From NCBI GenBank assembly GCA_019308525.1, contig JAFDIC010000127.1:1-9372 (forward strand): 9,372 nucleotides of DNA, written 5' to 3'. The notes under the pieces were generated by a model. That model was not told the origin of the DNA, ran no database searches, and saw nothing but the letters and a program-made list of their open reading frames with translations. Each line of letters opens with the position of its first letter. Position 1 is the stretch's first letter. Position numbers and translations under genes: made by a program. This document shows positions 6,269-9,372 of this stretch, in pieces. The stretch comes from Deltaproteobacteria bacterium. Its GTDB lineage: Bacteria > Desulfobacterota > DSM-4660 > Desulfatiglandales > HGW-15.

Positions 6269-6288
6269 ATGCCGTCTTACGACTTTAG
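6133..6288 (+). CDS. Possible 51-residue ORF overlapping the zinc-ribbon gene
   Basis: An open frame of 51 codons runs from ATG 6133 to TAG 6286-6288 and overlaps the first 20 bases of the next gene in another frame. The start lies only about 3 bases after the predicted transcription start, so translation would be nearly leaderless, and there is no Shine-Dalgarno sequence. The predicted peptide begins MIHQVQELRGTNAFGKAPEA and contains no cysteine or tryptophan. No domain is recognised. The stronger reading is an untranslated leader; this entry is kept as a candidate only. Confidence 0.18.
   Translation: MIHQVQELRGTNAFGKAPEAAQSRPGGDQVVGANINIEITSKEVAYAVLRL
6255..6262 (+). promoter_or_regulatory. 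Strong Shine-Dalgarno fixing the start at 6269
   Basis: AAAGGAGG lies six bases before ATG 6269. It is among the best ribosome binding sites in the window and shows that the short zinc-ribbon ORF is translated, in preference to the overlapping frame. Confidence 0.85.
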
Positions 6289-6433
6289 ATGTGAGAAATG
6301 CAACAAGAAGTTTACCCTAACCCTCTCCATTTCCGAGTACGAGGGCACCAAGGTAAGATGCCCGAAATGCAAGAGCACCAGGGTCAGACAGCAAATAACC
6401 CCCTTTCAAGTAGTAACTTCAAAGAAGAGCTAA
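6269..6433 (+). CDS. FmdB-type small zinc-ribbon protein
   Basis: This is a 54-residue protein starting MPSYDFRCEKCNKKF. It has the FmdB/CxxC-CxxC layout of an aromatic-rich start (P-x-Y-x-F-x-C-x-x-C) at 2-11 and a second knuckle CPKC at 31-34, so Cys8, Cys11, Cys31 and Cys34 can bind one zinc. The name comes from a putative regulator beside a formamidase gene. Most members are uncharacterised, and a role in nucleic-acid or protein binding is only presumed. At 54 residues it is short for the family because it lacks the usual Ser/Gly-rich tail. The start is fixed by a strong ribosome binding site. It is the first well-supported gene of the operon and ends five bases before the next one, which also encodes a zinc ribbon. 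Confidence 0.85.
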   Translation: MPSYDFRCEKCNKKFTLTLSISEYEGTKVRCPKCKSTRVRQQITPFQVVTSKKS

Positions 6434-6438
6434 GATAA

Positions 6439-6702
6439 ATGGAATGCCCTCATTGTCACAACCGGATAGAAGGCAGATCCTGTCCTGCATGCGGGGCAGA
6501 AGTGCCCGCGGAAGGATTCTACTGCATGTATTGCGGTGCTCCCCTAGAAGAAGCTGACTTCGACGGCAGTGAAGAAAACGGCACCGACCTGGATGACCGG
6601 GTGCTTTGCCCCGACGGGACCTGCACCGGGATAATCATCGACGGTAAATGCAGCGAGTGCGGAAGGCCCTATGGGGATGCGGATAAGACTGAACCAGGAT
6701 AG
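6439..6702 (+). CDS. Multi-zinc-ribbon protein of unknown function (ten cysteines)
   Basis: The 87-residue protein has cysteines at 3, 6, 15, 18, 29, 32, 57, 62, 71 and 74. The first six form three CxxC knuckles, CPHC, CPACG and CMYCG, in about 32 residues. An acidic linker follows (about 38-53, rich in D and E), then a separate module LCPDGTCTGIIIDGKCSECG with C-x4-C and CxxC. The N-terminal part resembles zinc-ribbon domains, and the C-terminal module recalls hypothetical zinc-ribbon proteins of deltaproteobacteria. No catalytic motif is present. The protein probably binds two zinc ions, leaving one cysteine pair without an obvious partner. The ribosome binding site is weak and the gene may rely on coupling to its neighbour five bases upstream. 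queD starts eight bases after it. Confidence 0.8.
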   Translation: MECPHCHNRIEGRSCPACGAEVPAEGFYCMYCGAPLEEADFDGSEENGTDLDDRVLCPDGTCTGIIIDGKCSECGRPYGDADKTEPG

Positions 6703-6710
6703 CAAGGAAA

Positions 6711-7082
6711 GTGTTTGAACTAAGAGTTGTCTCTCATTTTGCAGCCGCGCACCAGCTGGAAGAATGTGGCGGCGGGTGTGAAAGGCTCCATGGCCATAAC
6801 TGGAAGGTGGAAGTCTACGTGGCAGGCCCAAGCCTGGGGGAACAAGGGCTTCTGGTGGACTTCCGGGTAATCAAGGACGCCACGGAAAGGGTGGTCAAAG
6901 CTCTTGATCATCAATTCCTGAATGAATTGACGGAATTCAAAGGTGTCAACCCTTCCTCGGAAAACATAGCCCGCCATATCTTTCGTGCCCTCAGCCGGGA
7001 GCTGAACACTGAAAACTACAGGGTCAACCGTGTAACCGCATGGGAGTCCGAGTCTGCCTGCGCCACGTACCAGGAAGAATGA
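6711..7082 (+). CDS. queD: 6-carboxy-5,6,7,8-tetrahydropterin synthase (QueD, PTPS-I type)
   Basis: This zinc enzyme converts 7,8-dihydroneopterin triphosphate to 6-carboxytetrahydropterin on the path to 7-deazaguanine and queuosine in tRNA. The 123-residue protein shows the zinc ligands His14 (FAAAH), His27 and His29 (LHGHNW). Cys23 gives the CxxxHGH motif that marks QueD, as opposed to the PTPS-II (CxxxxxHGH) and PTPS-III (ExxHGH) types. The catalytic partner region LDHQFLNE at 65-72 and WESESACATY at 111-120 are also present. The start is GTG at 6711: a TGA in frame at 6690-6692 rules out a longer protein, and the product MFELRVVSHF matches the usual family start. AAGGAA sits very close to the GTG, so initiation may depend on coupling to the gene eight bases upstream. 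No other queuosine gene is in the window. Confidence 0.94.
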   Translation: MFELRVVSHFAAAHQLEECGGGCERLHGHNWKVEVYVAGPSLGEQGLLVDFRVIKDATERVVKALDHQFLNELTEFKGVNPSSENIARHIFRALSRELNTENYRVNRVTAWESESACATYQEE

Positions 7083-7110
7083 CTCATGCCTGTATCTGGA
7101 CTGAGATCAC

Positions 7111-7848
7111 ATGGAGATTATTGCCTTTATACCAGCAAGGTATGAATCTTCTCGTTTTCCGGGGAAACCCCTGGCCCTCATCGCCGGCAAGCCCATGATC
7201 CAGCATGTCTACCTTCGGGCCGTTTCGTGCAGAAGCCTATCACGAGTAATAGTTGCCACAGATGATGAACGGATCAGTGACTGTGTTCAGGGATTCGGAG
7301 GCCATGTCATTCTTACCAAAACAGAACACCATACAGGTACGGATAGGGTCGCTGAAGCCGCGAGGAAGATAGGTTTAAGGGATGAGGATATAGTCATAAA
7401 CATACAGGGTGACCAGCCCCTGTTTAATCCCGAATCAATCAGGCATCTCCTTTCACCACTGCTCCAGGATCCTTGCCTCCCTATGTCCACCCTTGTTTAC
7501 AAGATGAGCGCCGAGAATGAGATCCAGGACCCAAGAAATGTCAAGGTGGTTGCGGACAGGAAAGGCTTTTCCCTTTACTTCTCCAGGGCGCCGATCCCCT
7601 GTTTTCGGGATTCCCGTGAGGGGCGCATCTATCTCAAGCACCTGGGATTCTATGCTTACCGCATGGACTTCTTGCAAGAGTTTGCCTCGCTCCCTGTAGG
7701 GGACTTGGAGGACAAAGAAAAGCTCGAACAGCTCAGAGTCCTGGAATACGGGTATAAGATCAAGGTGATCGAGACGCCACACGATTCTATTGAAGTTGAC
7801 TCCCCTAAGGATATCGAGGAGGTGGAAGCGCTTTTGGAAGGAGGTTGA
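7111..7848 (+). CDS. kdsB: 3-deoxy-manno-octulosonate cytidylyltransferase (CMP-Kdo synthetase)
   Basis: The enzyme activates Kdo with CTP to CMP-Kdo for the inner core of lipopolysaccharide, acting in the cytosol. The 245-residue protein matches the family length. The nucleotide-binding start IPARYESSRFPGKPL is at 7-21, followed by GKPMIQHVY at 26-34, ATDDERI at 49-55, HHTGTDR at 73-79, NIQGDQPL at 97-104, FSRAPIP at 157-163, HLGFYAYR at 177-184 and EKLEQLR at 203-209. IEVDSPKDIE at 227-236 carries the second metal-binding aspartate. Asp101 and Asp230 are the likely magnesium ligands. E. coli and many others have QGDEP at the first site, where this protein has Gln102. The gene starts 28 bases after queD, with only a weak ribosome binding site, and appears to end the operon. 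It implies a Gram-negative outer membrane. Confidence 0.96.
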   Translation: MEIIAFIPARYESSRFPGKPLALIAGKPMIQHVYLRAVSCRSLSRVIVATDDERISDCVQGFGGHVILTKTEHHTGTDRVAEAARKIGLRDEDIVINIQGDQPLFNPESIRHLLSPLLQDPCLPMSTLVYKMSAENEIQDPRNVKVVADRKGFSLYFSRAPIPCFRDSREGRIYLKHLGFYAYRMDFLQEFASLPVGDLEDKEKLEQLRVLEYGYKIKVIETPHDSIEVDSPKDIEEVEALLEGG

Positions 7849-7854
7849 CAAAGC

Positions 7855-7881
7855 TCCAGCCGGTTCCACTGGATCTTTTCT
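7855..7881 (+). terminator. Weak intrinsic terminator candidate after kdsB
   Basis: TCCAG (7855-7859) pairs with CTGGA (7869-7873) around a nine-base loop and is followed by the T-rich run TCTTTTCT. The stem is short, so this is only a plausible terminator. It lies in the 48-base gap between convergent kdsB and the ACT-domain gene. Confidence 0.35.
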
Positions 7882-7896
7882 GGGACAACCTGGCCA

Positions 7897-8385
7897 TCAT
7901 TCTTCATCTTTGAAAATCAATGCCGCCGCATCGATGTCTTCCGGCGAGAACACGAAGAGCGATTTTCTCGCATTTGGCAAGGCGGAACCGTAAACATAGT
8001 TGATATTGATGCCCTCTTCCCCGAATTTCTCCGCCATTTTGGCCAGGGTGCCCGGCTTGTTCTCTATCTCCAGCGCAATGACCGGCATTATGTCAAAGGT
8101 ATACCCTTCCCTGGAGAGCACATCTATTGCATTGTCGGTCTTGGTGACCAGGAGTCTGATGAGCGCATAGTCGGCAGAATCTTTTTGCATGGACCCATAA
8201 GAGGCTGCCGGGGCCACTCTCTTCAGGGATTTACCCCTCGCCTTGAACAGTTCCTGGACGTAAGCGGAAGCATCCTGGATGGTGAGGGCATCTATGTTGA
8301 TCCCTTCATTGGCAAGGAGACCCGCCAATCTCCCCAGCTCACCCGGCGCGTTCAGCAAGAACAACTGGATTTCCGTCCTTACCAT
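7897..8385 (-). CDS. Tandem ACT-domain protein
   Basis: The 162-residue protein consists of two ACT domains, small amino-acid-binding regulatory folds. The first spans about 5-90 with NAPGELGRLAGLLANEGINI at 12-31, and the second about 102-160 with NKPGTLAKMAEKFGEEGINI at 109-128. The (N)xPG.L and EGINI motifs form the ligand-binding turn and helix of each domain. No enzyme domain is attached, so it probably acts as a free amino-acid sensor; its ligand is unknown. The first domain carries an unusual insertion of about 30 residues (41-70, QELFKARGKSLKRVAP region) where simple tandem ACT proteins pass straight from the second strand to the third. ATG 8385 follows TAGGAG, which contains the hflC stop codon, at a gap of seven bases. 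Translational coupling to hflC is therefore likely. Confidence 0.85.
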   Translation of the reverse strand: MVRTEIQLFLLNAPGELGRLAGLLANEGINIDALTIQDASAYVQELFKARGKSLKRVAPAASYGSMQKDSADYALIRLLVTKTDNAIDVLSREGYTFDIMPVIALEIENKPGTLAKMAEKFGEEGININYVYGSALPNARKSLFVFSPEDIDAAALIFKDEE

Positions 8386-8392
8386 GTCACTC

Positions 8393-9364
8393 CTATCTCT
8401 CTGTCGATGTGAAAGCCTCGCCGAAATCTCCGCCCTTGTATCCCTTGAAGTATTTCAAAAACTCGGAATCAGTGGAAAGGATCAAGGTGCTCTCCTTGTC
8501 TATGACCTTCTTGTACAGTTCCAGGGTCTCCAGAAAGGAGTAAAACTCCGGGTCTCTGCCATAGGCCTGGGCATAGATCAGGGCGGCCTGCGCATCCGCC
8601 TTTCCCTTTATCTCCTGGGCCCTGCGGTAGGCCTCGGAGGTGATCTGCTTCAGGGCCTTTTCCTTTTCTCCTTCTATCTTTCGGGCTTCTCCTTGTCCCT
8701 CTGAGCGGAATTTTTCAGCTACCTGTTTTCGTTCCGCAATCATCCTTTCGTAAACTGACCTTCGCACCTGTTCCACATAGTTAAGACGCTTTATCTTGAC
8801 ATCCACGAGTTCTATGCCGAACTTTGCCAGCTTCGGTTGGGCCTGCTCCAGGATACCCCTTGTGATCTTCTCCCGCCCCATGGCCACCTCGCCCAGGGGT
8901 CTTGTATCTTTGATTTCCACCGTAACTATTTCGAAGGTATCCAGTTCCCGGTTTGTGCTCCTTACGGTCTCTATGAGGGGATAGGAGGTCACAAAGTTGC
9001 GTACCGCGGAATCGATGATGTCGTCCAGCCTGGCCAGGGCGCCAACGACGTTGTTCACCGTCTGGAAAAACAGCAACGGGTCCACTATCTTCCACCGTGC
9101 AAAGGTATCCACCCAAATGAAGGTCTTGTCCTGGGTTGGTATCTGTCCCGGGTCACCGTCCCAGTCAAGAAGATTCTTAGGGAAATAGTTGGCCTGCTGA
9201 ATCACCGGTATCTTGAATTTCAGGCCCGGCTTCTTTATGGGCTTGCCGACGGGCCTTCCAAACTGGGTGATGACCACCTGTTCGGTTTCATCAACGGTGT
9301 AGGCGGCGGTGTAAAGGGCGATAAGCCCCACGACAATCACGATTATAGGAGCCTTGAGTCTCAC
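8393..9364 (-). CDS. hflC: HflC, SPFH/band 7 membrane protein (FtsH modulator)
   Basis: HflC forms large periplasmic cages with HflK that surround and modulate the membrane protease FtsH. The 323-residue protein compares with 334 in E. coli. It has an N-terminal membrane anchor at about 5-22, the SPFH domain from about 24 to 200 (VVITQFGRPVGKPIKKPGLKFKIP at the start, RLNYVEQVRRSVYERMIAER at the end), then a charged helical region with EKFRSEGQGEARKIEGEKEK at about 217-236, and a conserved end LILSTDSEFLKYF at 294-306. The start is GTG at 9364, preceded by GGAAC. On the minus strand the bases at 9364-9361 read GTGA, and GGA-ACA-AAG-TGA would end another frame there, consistent with a four-base overlap with an hflK gene beyond the window edge. 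That neighbour is inferred, as only its last few codons could be present. Confidence 0.94.
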   Translation of the reverse strand: MRLKAPIIVIVVGLIALYTAAYTVDETEQVVITQFGRPVGKPIKKPGLKFKIPVIQQANYFPKNLLDWDGDPGQIPTQDKTFIWVDTFARWKIVDPLLFFQTVNNVVGALARLDDIIDSAVRNFVTSYPLIETVRSTNRELDTFEIVTVEIKDTRPLGEVAMGREKITRGILEQAQPKLAKFGIELVDVKIKRLNYVEQVRRSVYERMIAERKQVAEKFRSEGQGEARKIEGEKEKALKQITSEAYRRAQEIKGKADAQAALIYAQAYGRDPEFYSFLETLELYKKVIDKESTLILSTDSEFLKYFKGYKGGDFGEAFTSTER

Positions 9365-9372
9365 TTTGTTCC

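Overview
The window looks like chromosomal housekeeping DNA from a Gram-negative bacterium, most likely a deltaproteobacterium in the broad sense (Desulfobacterota-like). KdsB points to a lipopolysaccharide outer membrane. The cmk-rpsA-sppA order, the six-domain S1 protein, an IHF-beta-like protein and the small zinc-ribbon proteins all fit that group. This placement is inferred from gene content and was not searched.

Layout. (1) Positions 2-187 (+) hold the 3' end of a YrdC/YciO-family gene, converging on the next block. (2) Positions 285-4085 (-) read cmk, then rpsA, then sppA: pyrimidine nucleotide kinase, ribosomal protein S1 and a membrane signal-peptide peptidase. A possible 20-codon ORF lies between cmk and rpsA. 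(3) Positions 4086-4366 form a divergent control region with a strong sigma70-type promoter for the HU/IHF gene, a full match to the IHF consensus, a TTCAC repeat and a weaker opposing promoter candidate for cmk. (4) Positions 4367-4936 (+) hold an HU/IHF-family gene followed after 16 nt by a complete long-form SRP RNA with Alu domain and domain IV. The RNA was recognised from its conserved motifs and from a 12-bp pairing of its two ends. (5) Positions 5148-5975 (+) hold a PgeF/YfiH-type purine nucleoside phosphorylase. (6) Positions 6096-7881 (+) form a compact apparent operon: promoter, structured leader, FmdB-type zinc ribbon, ten-cysteine zinc-ribbon protein, queD, kdsB and a weak terminator candidate. 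(7) Positions 7897-9364 (-) hold hflC and a tandem ACT-domain protein, probably the end of an hflK-hflC operon that continues past the right edge.

The genes cover translation (S1, Cmk, SRP RNA), membrane protein quality control (SppA, HflC), envelope synthesis (KdsB), tRNA modification (QueD, YciO-type protein) and DNA architecture (HU/IHF). No mobile element, phage, CRISPR array or defence island is visible, and nothing here amounts to a clear new multi-gene system. The most interesting point is the tight pairing of an HU/IHF-family gene with an Alu-type SRP RNA, because the HU homologue HBsu of Bacillus subtilis is known to bind the Alu domain of its SRP RNA. Next in interest are the IHF consensus site in front of the HU/IHF gene, the ten-cysteine protein, the insertion in the ACT protein, and two short unassigned ORFs at 3328-3390 and 6133-6288.
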